Below, piece after piece: positions 1-8,332 of a stretch of 64,000 nucleotides of DNA. The stretch's first letter is position 1; each line of letters starts with the position of its first letter. The notes beneath the pieces are model-generated. The model was not told where the DNA came from. It ran no database searches and was given only the letters and a program-made list of their open reading frames with translations. The position numbers and the translations under genes are program-made. Source of the DNA: Methylomonas sp. ZR1 (GTDB lineage: Bacteria > Pseudomonadota > Gammaproteobacteria > Methylococcales > Methylomonadaceae); NCBI RefSeq assembly GCF_013141865.1, contig NZ_RCST01000001.1:434001-498000 (forward strand). The letters are read 5' to 3'.

Positions 1-952
1 CGAATCCGCCGGCACCGGCGCCCACCACCACCACGGTTTGTTCTGCGAGGGTTTCGCCTTTTTTATGGCAAGCCGAGAGCAGACCTGCCAAGGCCATCGC
101 CCCGGTACCCTGGATGTCGTCGTTAAAACAGGGCAGCAGATCTTTGTATTTGGCCAACAAATCGAAGGCGATGTTTTTCGCAAAATCTTCCCATTGGATA
201 ATGGCTTTGGGCCAGACTGTTTGTACCGCGTTAACAAATTTATCGACCAATTCGAAATAAGGCTGGTCGTGCAAGCGCTTGCTATGCGCGCCCAAATAGA
301 ACGGATCGTCCAACAATTCACTGCGGTTGGTGCCCACATCCAGATTGACCGGCAAGGTTTGAAACGGGCACATGCCGCCGCCGACGGTATACAGCCCCAG
401 TTTGCCGATGCAAATCGCCAAACCGCCCATACCTTGGTCGCCGATACCCAAAATCGACGAAGAATCGGTCACCACAATCATGCGAATATCGTGTAACGGG
501 TAGTTTTGTAAAATCGTTTCGGCCCGATCGATATTGGCTGCGGAAAAAGTCAAACCGCGCGTGCTGGTGAAGTTGGAACTGAATTGTTGCACCGCCAAGC
601 CTATGGTTGGGGTGTAGACAACGGGCACCATTTCCTCAAGATGCCGTTCTAACAGCGCGTAAAACAACACCTCGTTGCGGTCCTGCAGAGCTCTGAGAAA
701 TTGATACTTGGAAATATTGTTCGCTTGTTTTTGATAATTGACATACAAGCGGTCGAGTTGCTGCGCCATATCCGTGACTTGCGGCGGCAGCATGCCATCC
801 AAGCCCAGTTCGATACGTTCCTGCACACTAAACGCGGTGCCTTTATTGGTGGCCGGTAGCCTGAGTAAGGTCACGCCCCGAATCGAAACCTCTACATATT
901 TATTACCGTCGGCATCTAGCCGGTAGTCGAAATAATCGCTTAGCGTTGTCAT
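1..952 (-). CDS. maeA: NAD-dependent malic enzyme, C-terminus cut off by the window edge
   Basis: This enzyme oxidatively decarboxylates malate to pyruvate in the cytoplasm and reduces NAD(P). The visible 317 N-terminal residues contain the malic-enzyme motifs VVYTPTIGLAVQ, a GIGDQGMGG loop, a VGTNRSELLDDPFYLG stretch, the metal-site motif FNDDIQGTG, and near the edge the start of the nucleotide-binding fold (VVVVGAGAGGFG). The start codon at 952 follows a good AAGGAAA ribosome binding site. The family is usually about 540-570 residues, so some 40% of the gene lies outside the window. The next gene is divergent, so this is the first gene of its transcript. Family assignment is firm; cofactor preference cannot be read from this part. 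Confidence 0.88.
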   Translation of the reverse strand, partial: MTTLSDYFDYRLDADGNKYVEVSIRGVTLLRLPATNKGTAFSVQERIELGLDGMLPPQVTDMAQQLDRLYVNYQKQANNISKYQFLRALQDRNEVLFYALLERHLEEMVPVVYTPTIGLAVQQFSSNFTSTRGLTFSAANIDRAETILQNYPLHDIRMIVVTDSSSILGIGDQGMGGLAICIGKLGLYTVGGGMCPFQTLPVNLDVGTNRSELLDDPFYLGAHSKRLHDQPYFELVDKFVNAVQTVWPKAIIQWEDFAKNIAFDLLAKYKDLLPCFNDDIQGTGAMALAGLLSACHKKGETLAEQTVVVVGAGAGGF

Positions 953-1220
953 TAAGTTTCCTTGAAAATATTTAATCGAAATCCAGGGGCAAACCAGGAG
1001 CTCGAATAGCACAAACGATGGCGCGTGTTCCCTTTATAACAGCCTAATCGGCGATGCGGTAGCCGAAAACACGCTGAATCGGCACTTTTTTTGTCGCTTA
1101 TAGTTGCCGTGTTTCAAGGCGGTGCAATTACTGAGTGTTTACCGCAAAAATGCCCCAGATTGGCGCTTGTGAGATGATGTTCAGCAGGCTTTGCAAAGAC
1201 ACTTAACAAGACTTTCCCTC

Positions 1221-2567
1221 GTGAATCAAAAAACTCTGTTTGGTCATCCCATCGGCTTATTCGTGCTGTTTTTCACTGAAATGTGGGAGCGCTTTTCCTA
1301 TTACGGCATGCGCGCTTTGCTGGTGTTGTATATGACCCAGCATTTAATTCAAGCCGCGCAAACCGATACCTTGGTATTCGGATTTGCGATGCTACGGACT
1401 GGTTTGGAAGCCTTTTTCGGGCCTTTATCCACGCAAGCCCTGGCCTCGCAGATTTACGGTTTATATACCGGCTTGGTGTACTTCACCCCGCTGTTCGGCG
1501 GCATTTTGGCCGACCGAGTGTTGGGGCCGCGCAAATGCGTGATAGTCGGCTGCGTGTTGATGGCTATCGGCCATTTTTTGATGGTTGCCGAAGCGTTTTT
1601 CTTGTTGGCGCTGTTGTTTTTGATTTTAGGTAACGGCTGTTTCAAGCCCAACATTTCGACACAGGTGGGCAATTTATATCCCCCCGGCGATCCGCGCCGC
1701 GACGGCGCGTTTACGATTTTTTATATGGGCATCAACCTGGGCGCGTTTTTCTCGCCGTTGATCTGCGGCACCTTGGGGCAACGCTACGGCTGGCATTACG
1801 GCTTCGGCGCCGCCGGCGTCGGGATGTTGCTGGGTTTGCTGGTCTATCTGTTTGGGCAGAAATATCTGGGTGCGGATCAATTTGTTAAACCTGCGGCTGA
1901 GGTGATAAAGCCCGAACCGCTGACTACTAAAGAATGGCAGGCACTAGGCGGCTTAACGGCTTTAGCAGTGCTGAATATTTTGTTCTGGGCAGTTTACGAG
2001 CAACAAGGCAACACGCTGCAACTGTTCGCCGAGCACAACACCGATTGGCATATCTTCGGCTGGGAAATGCCCTCCACCTGGTTTCAATCCCTGAATCCGG
2101 CCTTTATATTCTTGTTGGTACCGTTGCTCGACCGTGTTTCTCGCTACCGCGCCGGCCAGGGCCGGCAAAGTTCGAGTGTCGGCAAAATGGCATTCGGCTC
2201 GATATTGTTGGGTGCGTCGTTTTTGGTACTGATTTTCGCGGTCAGCGGTGTGCAATCCACCGACAGAATCAGCTTTCTATGGCTGGCATTGTGTACCTTG
2301 ATTTACACGCTCGGCGAACTTTATCTGTCGCCGGTTGGCTTGTCGCTGGTCAGTAAAGTCTCGCCGCCGCGCTTGGTAGGCGTGCTAATGGGCATGTGGT
2401 TTCTGTCGACGTTTTTTGGCAATTATTTGTCTGGTTACATCGGCAGTTTTTACGAGCAAATGCCCAGACAGGATTTCTTTCTGTTATTGGCAGCGATGGG
2501 CGGCGCTACCGGCTTAGCTATATGGGCGTTCAAACCGCTATTAAAGAGGGCGGTCGGGTCGGATTAG
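1221..2567 (+). CDS. POT/PTR-family proton-dependent oligopeptide transporter
   Basis: This inner-membrane major-facilitator protein probably imports di- and tripeptides with protons. It has about 12 hydrophobic segments and the family hallmarks: FTEMWERFSYYGMRALLVLY near the N-terminus (the ExxERFxYYG motif that binds protons and peptide), GGILADRVLG after helix 2, and FYMGINLGAFFSPLICGTLG (PTR2 signature). At about 448 residues it is somewhat shorter than DtpA-type members (around 500). There is no in-frame ATG near the start. I chose the GTG at 1221; a TTG at 1191 would add ten residues. Neither has a convincing ribosome binding site. It stands alone between divergent and convergent neighbours. 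Confidence 0.85.
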   Translation: MNQKTLFGHPIGLFVLFFTEMWERFSYYGMRALLVLYMTQHLIQAAQTDTLVFGFAMLRTGLEAFFGPLSTQALASQIYGLYTGLVYFTPLFGGILADRVLGPRKCVIVGCVLMAIGHFLMVAEAFFLLALLFLILGNGCFKPNISTQVGNLYPPGDPRRDGAFTIFYMGINLGAFFSPLICGTLGQRYGWHYGFGAAGVGMLLGLLVYLFGQKYLGADQFVKPAAEVIKPEPLTTKEWQALGGLTALAVLNILFWAVYEQQGNTLQLFAEHNTDWHIFGWEMPSTWFQSLNPAFIFLLVPLLDRVSRYRAGQGRQSSSVGKMAFGSILLGASFLVLIFAVSGVQSTDRISFLWLALCTLIYTLGELYLSPVGLSLVSKVSPPRLVGVLMGMWFLSTFFGNYLSGYIGSFYEQMPRQDFFLLLAAMGGATGLAIWAFKPLLKRAVGSD

Positions 2568-2790
2568 CCATCATGTATCAGTGTAGACCGACCACTTGCG
2601 ATTGACAGGTTTGGGGACGGGCTGCGTTTAGCTGCTACCTGGCAATTTTTTGATTCTTCTCAGGATTCTTTATCCAACCGGTTTTGCAGTTGTCGGTATG
2701 GCGATGCATGGCTTTATTGCGGCAACGCGAGCGTATCACCACATGAACAACATCGCCTGTCGTTCGCCCAATTTACCGGATCAGTCCATC

Positions 2791-3834
2791 TCAGCAGCAG
2801 GCGCTGTCAGTCTTGGTTGATTCGCTGCCGGGTCCGGGCGAGCAGTCGAATAAGCCGAAATGGCGGGTTTTGTCGCCCAATATTTGGAAGTGTTCGCCAT
2901 AGCGGCTACCTGCCAGCATGTCGGCGGTGTTTCCGCAGACTCTTAACGGCCGGCCGGTTTCGAAATGATGATGATCGTCCAAATCAAAGCTGTGCGGGTG
3001 CTGCTCAATAGTGCCCAAATACGTTGCGACCTGGCCGAAGTCCTCGCAACGGTCTTCCAGGGGCATTTTAAAGGCGCGCACCGTCACCGAATCGAACTTG
3101 ACCATGCCGATTTTGGCGAACACGTCCGGGTCGTCGATGCTGATGGCGTTTTGTTTGACCTTGCGGACATCGGGGCAGTCTAGGTCGTGCAATATGCGTC
3201 GGAAGTCTTCCCAATACAAAGCACCGCCCAGACATTCGCCTAATAGCACCGGGTCTTGGCGCAGTTCGAACGGGATGCGGCGATCGGCAAAAACATCGGA
3301 AAAATACAGCTCGCCGCCGGGCTTCAACACCCGGAATATTTCCGCCAGCACGCTGGGTTTTTCCGGCGACAGGTTGATCACGCAATTGGAGACCACCACG
3401 TCGACACTGTTGTCGGCGATACCTACGGTGTGCAGGTTTTCGATGTGACCGTGCAAAAACTCAACATTGGCAAATCCAAAGCGCTCGGCATGCCAGTTGC
3501 GATGACGCACGGCCACTTCTAGTTGCTCGGGAGTCATGTCTACGCCGATTACCCGTCCTGACGCGCCGACCAGCTTCGACAACAGATAGCAATCGCGGCC
3601 GGTGCCGCAGCCCAAATCCAGCACGGTTTTACCCGTTAATGCGGGGGGTAAGGGAGAGCCGCAGCCGTAAAACCGTTCCAACACTTCGGGATGCAGGTTG
3701 GTCAGCAAGGCTTTTAAATAGCTTGGCATGGCGTCGATGCTGCAACAGGCGCTGGTTTTCAGATCGTTGCTGGATTGCAAGACCTGACCATAATAATGGC
3801 GGACCGATTCGCTGATTTCGATACTGGTAGTCAT
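2791..3834 (-). CDS. arsM: Arsenite S-adenosylmethionine methyltransferase
   Basis: ArsM methylates As(III) with S-adenosylmethionine to mono-, di- and trimethylated arsenicals, some of which are volatile. The 347-residue protein has the class I methyltransferase motif VLDLGCGTG at about residue 71, and the ArsM cysteines: a CC pair at 30-31, Cys151 in VVSNCVINL and Cys201 in LGECLGGALYWEDF. It also ends in a CC pair, which may help bind arsenic. The ATG at 3834 has a GAGG site just upstream. The reading frame stays open to 3948, but that extension looks nothing like the family. A small ORF lies 35 bases upstream on the same strand, and a 9-base dyad lies in front of that. No arsR gene is in sight. 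Confidence 0.9.
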   Translation of the reverse strand: MTTSIEISESVRHYYGQVLQSSNDLKTSACCSIDAMPSYLKALLTNLHPEVLERFYGCGSPLPPALTGKTVLDLGCGTGRDCYLLSKLVGASGRVIGVDMTPEQLEVAVRHRNWHAERFGFANVEFLHGHIENLHTVGIADNSVDVVVSNCVINLSPEKPSVLAEIFRVLKPGGELYFSDVFADRRIPFELRQDPVLLGECLGGALYWEDFRRILHDLDCPDVRKVKQNAISIDDPDVFAKIGMVKFDSVTVRAFKMPLEDRCEDFGQVATYLGTIEQHPHSFDLDDHHHFETGRPLRVCGNTADMLAGSRYGEHFQILGDKTRHFGLFDCSPGPGSESTKTDSACC

Positions 3835-3869
3835 GGAAAGCCTCGTGTTTTTATTATTGAAGATAAGTG

Positions 3870-4139
3870 CTAAGGGCGTTTTAAATGGCTGCGGCACAGA
3901 TAGCCGCGCAGGGTAAGGCCCGCAGCCAGGATAAGGCAATCGATGCAATCACTCCAGTATTGGCCTAGCCGCTGCCAAGTCGATACCGAATTGGTTTGTG
4001 TGTCTGAAAAGCTGTGATGGGTCGTCAGAATCACCGGCATTCCGGCATAAGCTGTGAAGGCAATTCTGAACGGTAATGTACGTATCAACTCGTCCGGGAA
4101 ATTGGCGCTACTGCTGCTGAATAGAATAGGGGAGAGCAT
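3870..4139 (-). CDS. Small hypothetical protein upstream of arsM
   Basis: I do not recognise this 89-residue product. It is mainly supported by a strong ribosome binding site (AAGGAAAT) seven bases before the ATG at 4139 and by its position 35 bases upstream of arsM on the same strand, which suggests one transcript. It has two cysteines close together (SDCIDC) followed by a short hydrophobic stretch (LILAAGLTL), then a basic C-terminus. The hydrophobic part is too short to be a sure membrane helix. It could be a leader ORF or a chance frame. Confidence 0.35.
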   Translation of the reverse strand: MLSPILFSSSSANFPDELIRTLPFRIAFTAYAGMPVILTTHHSFSDTQTNSVSTWQRLGQYWSDCIDCLILAAGLTLRGYLCRSHLKRP

Positions 4140-4176
4140 GGGAAATTTCCTTAATCGGATCGGTGACACGCTCTAA

Positions 4177-4205
4177 GTTGTAAGGGTTGGCTTAAACCTT
4201 ACAAC
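4177..4205 (-). promoter_or_regulatory. Perfect 9-base dyad, possible operator of the arsM transcript
   Basis: GTTGTAAGG and its exact reverse complement CCTTACAAC are separated by 11 bases, about 38 bases before the start of the small ORF upstream of arsM. The size and spacing fit a binding site for a dimeric regulator. No regulator gene is adjacent, so the protein that would bind cannot be named. A MerR- or ArsR-type metal regulator is only a guess from the arsM context. Confidence 0.4.
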
Positions 4206-4625
4206 AATATTCCACAATAGATAAATCGCTGCTTGGTTCTGATGATAAACGCAATGCCGTTAAGTTCCGCTTGGGCATTGTTCATGCCGTATAAGCCCCA
4301 TCGATCCTCTTTTTAAAAGGGGAAGGACTTAAATTTGATGTTATTGATGATGACGCCTCTGTGAACGGAAAGACTGATTGTTTCAGGCACTGCTTGACAA
4401 ATAATCATAGAATCTCAGCCCCAACGGCATACCCACGATAAATAGGCTCGGGTTAATAAATAGTTAAAGCCCAAGCCATGAATAGACGGCCGAGCTGAGA
4501 TAATAGTAGTAAAGTCTGGCGCTACTGGATAGTGCCGGTACAGCTCAATTTCTGAGCACACAGTAACGGAGCGGAGAGCGAGGTTTTCATTGCACCCGTT
4601 CAGAATGACCGGGATTGCGTGATTT
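4206..4625. other. Gene-free stretch between the arsM unit and the cupin gene
   Basis: I see no coding sequence, RNA gene or repeat that I can support here. Short open frames on the minus strand lack a ribosome binding site and have no protein-like composition. The part next to 4205 presumably carries the promoter of the arsM transcript. Confidence 0.5.
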
Positions 4626-5066
4626 TTATCCCGTTTGCCCGGACTGTGCTTGGTGTAATGCCACGAAGTCGGACATTGCCAGGCTACCAATAACGTTGGC
4701 ATCGTTGTCCAGTATGTCGTAAAGCACCCCCGTGCTGCGGATGCTGAACAACAGGATGACGTCAATGTCGCCGCCTCCTTCCCGGTGCGGAACCTCGCTG
4801 GCTGGGCTGACGGTGTAGCTGCCGACTGGTCTGATCTCCTTCAAGGTGCCGTCGGCGTGGTAGATTCTATGTTCGCCTTGAATGACGAAAATGTGGTTTG
4901 GCGCTTTGTGTCGGTGCAGCACTATTTGTTGGCCGGCGGCAAATTTGAACAAGACGTCGACAATGTTGGCGTCGGTGTCGATGTTTAGAATGAAATAGCG
5001 TAAATGCTCGAAGCCCTCCAGGGTTTGCCAATCGATACGGCGGTCGTCGAAAAGATATGTGTTCAT
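4626..5066 (-). CDS. Single-domain cupin protein
   Basis: The 146-residue product is a small beta-barrel cupin. The first metal-binding motif is seen as HRHKAPNHIFVIQGEHR, with the usual two histidines and glutamate, and the second strand pair ends in PASEVPHREGGG. This pattern resembles the cupin family that includes 2,4'-dihydroxyacetophenone dioxygenase and ChrR-like domains. The substrate is not predictable. The ATG at 5066 has AGAGAA upstream; the open frame continues to 5258 without family-like sequence. It is a single gene with no obvious partner. Confidence 0.7.
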   Translation of the reverse strand: MNTYLFDDRRIDWQTLEGFEHLRYFILNIDTDANIVDVLFKFAAGQQIVLHRHKAPNHIFVIQGEHRIYHADGTLKEIRPVGSYTVSPASEVPHREGGGDIDVILLFSIRSTGVLYDILDNDANVIGSLAMSDFVALHQAQSGQTG

Positions 5067-5172
5067 GGTGTGTTCTCTGCTTGATAGTGGCTGGGTATGC
5101 AGGCTGATGTTTGGGCTCTGAATATCGCGGACAGTTGCAGTGTAGGTGAGGCGGTGGCCTGGGTAAGCTGAT

Positions 5173-5202
5173 ATTTGCCCGAAAAGGGCGGGCAAATTGC
5201 CC
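5173..5202. repeat. Inverted repeat upstream of the cupin gene
   Basis: ATTTGCCC at 5173-5180 faces GGGCAAAT at 5190-5197, and the second arm is itself part of the near-palindrome GGGCAAATTGCCC. It lies in the 256-base gap between the divergent cupin and methyltransferase genes, so it may be an operator or a small stem-loop. Confidence 0.35.
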
Positions 5203-5322
5203 GCTCTTACGTGGTGGTCGAACCGCGTGGCCGACATCAAAGGCAGGCAGTTGGCCAATGATGCAGGCCTGGCACGGTAGGCAATAACTGCACAGGGTTT
5301 GGTTTTGTTGTAGGATTCAAGT

Positions 5323-6060
5323 ATGAACCGGCCAGCCGTTTATGGCGGGCTCCTGAAACAATCGCGTCCAAAAGCGTGGCGCCACTCAACTCTATCGCAA
5401 ATTATGAAACAGCCGGATATGAGCATCGATGCTCGCAAGCAGGAATTGGCCCACTATTTGGAAAAACAACCCTATATGACGGAGTTGGATGGCATAACTT
5501 TGAAGATTGCGAAAAATGTGTTTCCGTCCGACTTTGGGTTGACCAGCTCATTTTTTGGGAATTTCATTCTGCAACAACCGTCCGCCGAAATGGCTTTGGA
5601 TATGGGCTGCGGCAGCGGCTATTTCGCGTTTTTGTTAAAAAAAATAGGCTGCGCCAGCGTCATGGGTGTCGATTTTAATCGGGACGCAGTAGATTGCACC
5701 TTGGAAAACACGCGCTTTAATCCTGAATTGGCGCCTATCGATTTTCTGCACAGCGATTTATTTGCCGATGTGCCGCACACGCTGTTTGATCTGATCGTTT
5801 TTAATTTTAATTATTACCCGTCCGACGGCACCTTCGGGCTGAACGAAGACGGTGGGCGCGATATATTGAGACGGTTTTTCCATCAAGTGAAAGACTATAT
5901 TACCGAGCACACGCGGATTTATATTCCCTACTCGGATTTTGTCGGCGAGGAGCACGACCCGAAAAACATCGGCCCGGATTTCGGTTTTTCGGTTACCGTG
6001 GAAGAAAGCACCGTTAATCATGCCGGCGCGCACCATATTTATAAGGTTATGAAAGCGTAA
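5323..6060 (+). CDS. Class I SAM-dependent methyltransferase
   Basis: The 245-residue product has the SAM-binding motif I ALDMGCGSGYFAFLL near residue 90 and an acidic motif II in VMGVDFN. Motif IV, VFNFNYYP, recalls the NPPY motif of HemK/PrmC-type enzymes that methylate glutamine or asparagine, but the proline pair is missing. The substrate is therefore open. The ATG at 5323 has AGGA upstream; an in-frame ATG at 5404 would remove 27 residues without touching the fold. It is a single gene. Confidence 0.7.
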   Translation: MNRPAVYGGLLKQSRPKAWRHSTLSQIMKQPDMSIDARKQELAHYLEKQPYMTELDGITLKIAKNVFPSDFGLTSSFFGNFILQQPSAEMALDMGCGSGYFAFLLKKIGCASVMGVDFNRDAVDCTLENTRFNPELAPIDFLHSDLFADVPHTLFDLIVFNFNYYPSDGTFGLNEDGGRDILRRFFHQVKDYITEHTRIYIPYSDFVGEEHDPKNIGPDFGFSVTVEESTVNHAGAHHIYKVMKA

Positions 6061-6111
6061 TAGCTGACGCGCTTGGGACTTGGGATGAGATGAACTCTAG
6101 TCTGGCGACTT

Positions 6112-7032
6112 TTAATTCTGTGGGTTGCCGCCGCGCCGTCTGGCTGCTTGTTTAGCGGCCTTTTGCTCGCGGATGGCGGCCAGTTCCAGCATTTCCGCTT
6201 CTATCATCTCGGGGGTTTCCAGGGTGATTTGACCCAAAGTACCGGCGCGCAATTCATTCATTAGTAGCTTGGCGGCTTTGTCCAATTCGACGATGCCGCC
6301 GCTACGCAAACAGCCGCGTTTCGCGCCGATGGCTTGTAATAGCGCGAGCGGTTCTTCTGGCAAAGGTGCCAAACGATAGCGCTGGCTTAGCTGCTCCGGG
6401 TAGGCTGTACGCAGATATTCCAGGGCATACAGCGCGATGTCGTCGTGTTGGAAAGCCGTATCCTTGATGGCACCGCTTACTGCCAACCGGTAGCCGCTGT
6501 GGCGGTTTTCCACATTGGGCCAGAGTACGCCAGGGGTGTCGGATAGTACGATGTTATTGGCCAAATTGATTTTCTGCTGTTGCTTGGTAACGGCAGGTTC
6601 GTTGCCGGTCTTGGTGATGGTACGGCCGGCCAGCACATTGATAATGGTGGATTTGCCGACGTTGGGTATGCCCATGATCATGGTGCGGATGACTTTGTTG
6701 GCGGCGGTTTTCTCCGGCAGCATCTTCGCGCACAAGTCAATAATCTGTTTGATTTTTTCCGGTTGTTGGGTAGTGACGGCCAGGGTTTTGACGGCCTGTT
6801 CGCGTTCTAGATAGGCTTGCCATGTTTTAGTCAGTTCAGGATCGGCCAAGTCAGTTTTGCTGAGAACGCGGATAGTGGGTTTGTCTCCACGTAGATTCGC
6901 CAGCATGGGATTTTGGCTGCTGTAAGGAATGCGGGCGTCGAGTATTTCGATCAGCAAATCGATGTCGGGCAAGGCGTACTTGATCTCCTTGCTGGCCTTG
7001 TGCATGTGGCCGGGATACCATTGAATTTGCAT
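6112..7032 (-). CDS. ylqF: Ribosome biogenesis GTPase of the RbgA/YlqF family
   Basis: This cytoplasmic GTPase assists late assembly of the large ribosomal subunit. It shows the circularly permuted order of GTPase motifs that defines the family: the G4 element LSKTDLAD comes first, followed by G1 GIPNVGKST and G3 DTPGVLWP. The N-terminus QWYPGHMHKA is the family's conserved start, which is why I place the start at 7032 rather than 7197. A basic tail (AAKQAARRRGG) fits RNA binding. The length of 306 residues is normal. Confidence 0.9.
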   Translation of the reverse strand: MQIQWYPGHMHKASKEIKYALPDIDLLIEILDARIPYSSQNPMLANLRGDKPTIRVLSKTDLADPELTKTWQAYLEREQAVKTLAVTTQQPEKIKQIIDLCAKMLPEKTAANKVIRTMIMGIPNVGKSTIINVLAGRTITKTGNEPAVTKQQQKINLANNIVLSDTPGVLWPNVENRHSGYRLAVSGAIKDTAFQHDDIALYALEYLRTAYPEQLSQRYRLAPLPEEPLALLQAIGAKRGCLRSGGIVELDKAAKLLMNELRAGTLGQITLETPEMIEAEMLELAAIREQKAAKQAARRRGGNPQN

Positions 7033-7309
7033 GGGTTGTGCTGCGGTAAGTGGAAAAAATAGAATTGTACCTTTTATCGGGCCGGCGCTATTGATTACTG
7101 GTTTGTCTTTAGGGCCTATAGGTGCAGGATGGTAAGCGCCCTTCAACAGGGGTAGAGCCCCGACATGTTTAAAAAGCCGGATTTCTGTACGCCGCAACGC
7201 GCCGCGGCGGTAGACGTACAGGACTGCTTGTTGCTACAATCCAGCCTATTTTTGGTGCTTTTGGCACATCTCGACGCAAGTCTTTCACACTCATCCCGGA
7301 GAAAACTCT

Positions 7310-8323
7310 ATGGCAATTAAAGTTGCAATTAACGGTTATGGTCGTATCGGTCGCAATGTCATGCGCGCTTTGTACGAATCAGGTCGCACCAACGAGATCC
7401 AAGTGGTCGCTATCAACGATTTGGGCGATTCCAAAACCAACGCACACTTGACCAAATACGATACCGTACACGGTAAATTTCCGTTTGATGTGTCTGTCGA
7501 CGGCGATTACATCGTGATCAACGGCGATAAAATCCGGGTATTTGCTGAAAGAGATCCCGCTAAATTGCCTTGGGCTGAGTTGGGAATTGATGTGGTTCAT
7601 GAGTGCACCGGCTTCTTCACCAGCAAAGCCAAAGCGTCTGCGCATATCACTGCCGGTGCTAAAAAAGTCATTATTTCTGCACCTGGCGGCAACGATGTCG
7701 ATGCCACGATTGTTTACGGTGTTAACCACCAAACTTTGAAAGCGTCCGACACCGTTATCTCCAATGCTTCTTGCACCACTAACTGCTTGGCGCCTTTGGT
7801 TAAACCTTTGATGGACAGCATCGGTGTCGATCACGGTTTGATGACTACCATTCACTCGTACACCAACGACCAAGTGTTGACCGACGTATACCACAGCGAC
7901 TTGCACCGCGCGCGTTCAGCTACTCAATCCATGATCCCAACCAAAACCGGTGCGGCTGCCGCGGTAGGCTTGGTATTGCCGGAAATGAAAGGCAAACTGG
8001 ACGGTTTTGCTATGCGCGTACCAACCATCAACGTGTCTGTCGTGGATTTGTGCTTCCAAGCCTCACGCAACACCACCAAAGAAGAAATCGATAGCGTGCT
8101 GCGCGAAGCGGCTGCCGGCCCATTGAAAGGCATTTTGGCGATCAACGACGAGCCTTTGGTGTCCATGGACTTTAACCATAACCCACATTCTTCTATCTAC
8201 GAAGCAGGCCTGACCAAAGTCACCGGCGGCAATTTCGTGAAAGTTCTGTCCTGGTATGACAACGAGTGGGGTTTCTCAAACCGTATGCTCGATACCACGG
8301 TTGCTTTGTTTAACGCCAAATAA
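7310..8323 (+). CDS. gap: Type I glyceraldehyde-3-phosphate dehydrogenase
   Basis: This glycolytic and gluconeogenic enzyme converts glyceraldehyde 3-phosphate to 1,3-bisphosphoglycerate using NAD(P). The Rossmann motif [10 protein letters not shown] is at the N-terminus and the catalytic Cys155 sits in [13 protein letters not shown]. The C-terminal [13 protein letters not shown] motif is also intact. The 337 residues match the family. The start has a clean GGAGAA site. The pyruvate kinase gene follows nine bases after the stop, so the two very likely share a transcript for lower glycolysis. Confidence 0.97.
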   Translation: MAIKVAINGYGRIGRNVMRALYESGRTNEIQVVAINDLGDSKTNAHLTKYDTVHGKFPFDVSVDGDYIVINGDKIRVFAERDPAKLPWAELGIDVVHECTGFFTSKAKASAHITAGAKKVIISAPGGNDVDATIVYGVNHQTLKASDTVISNASCTTNCLAPLVKPLMDSIGVDHGLMTTIHSYTNDQVLTDVYHSDLHRARSATQSMIPTKTGAAAAVGLVLPEMKGKLDGFAMRVPTINVSVVDLCFQASRNTTKEEIDSVLREAAAGPLKGILAINDEPLVSMDFNHNPHSSIYEAGLTKVTGGNFVKVLSWYDNEWGFSNRMLDTTVALFNAK

Positions 8324-8332
8324 AGGGTTTAC

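Noticed and set aside
3835..3948. Extended N-terminus for arsM
   Set aside because: The extra 38 residues are unlike any ArsM, while the ATG at 3834 has a good ribosome binding site.
4415..4765. 116-codon minus-strand frame near the cupin gene
   Set aside because: It overlaps the well-supported cupin gene in another frame and lacks a ribosome binding site.
7379..7906. 175-codon open frame antisense to gap
   Set aside because: It is a mirror of a highly conserved gene with no protein-like family pattern.
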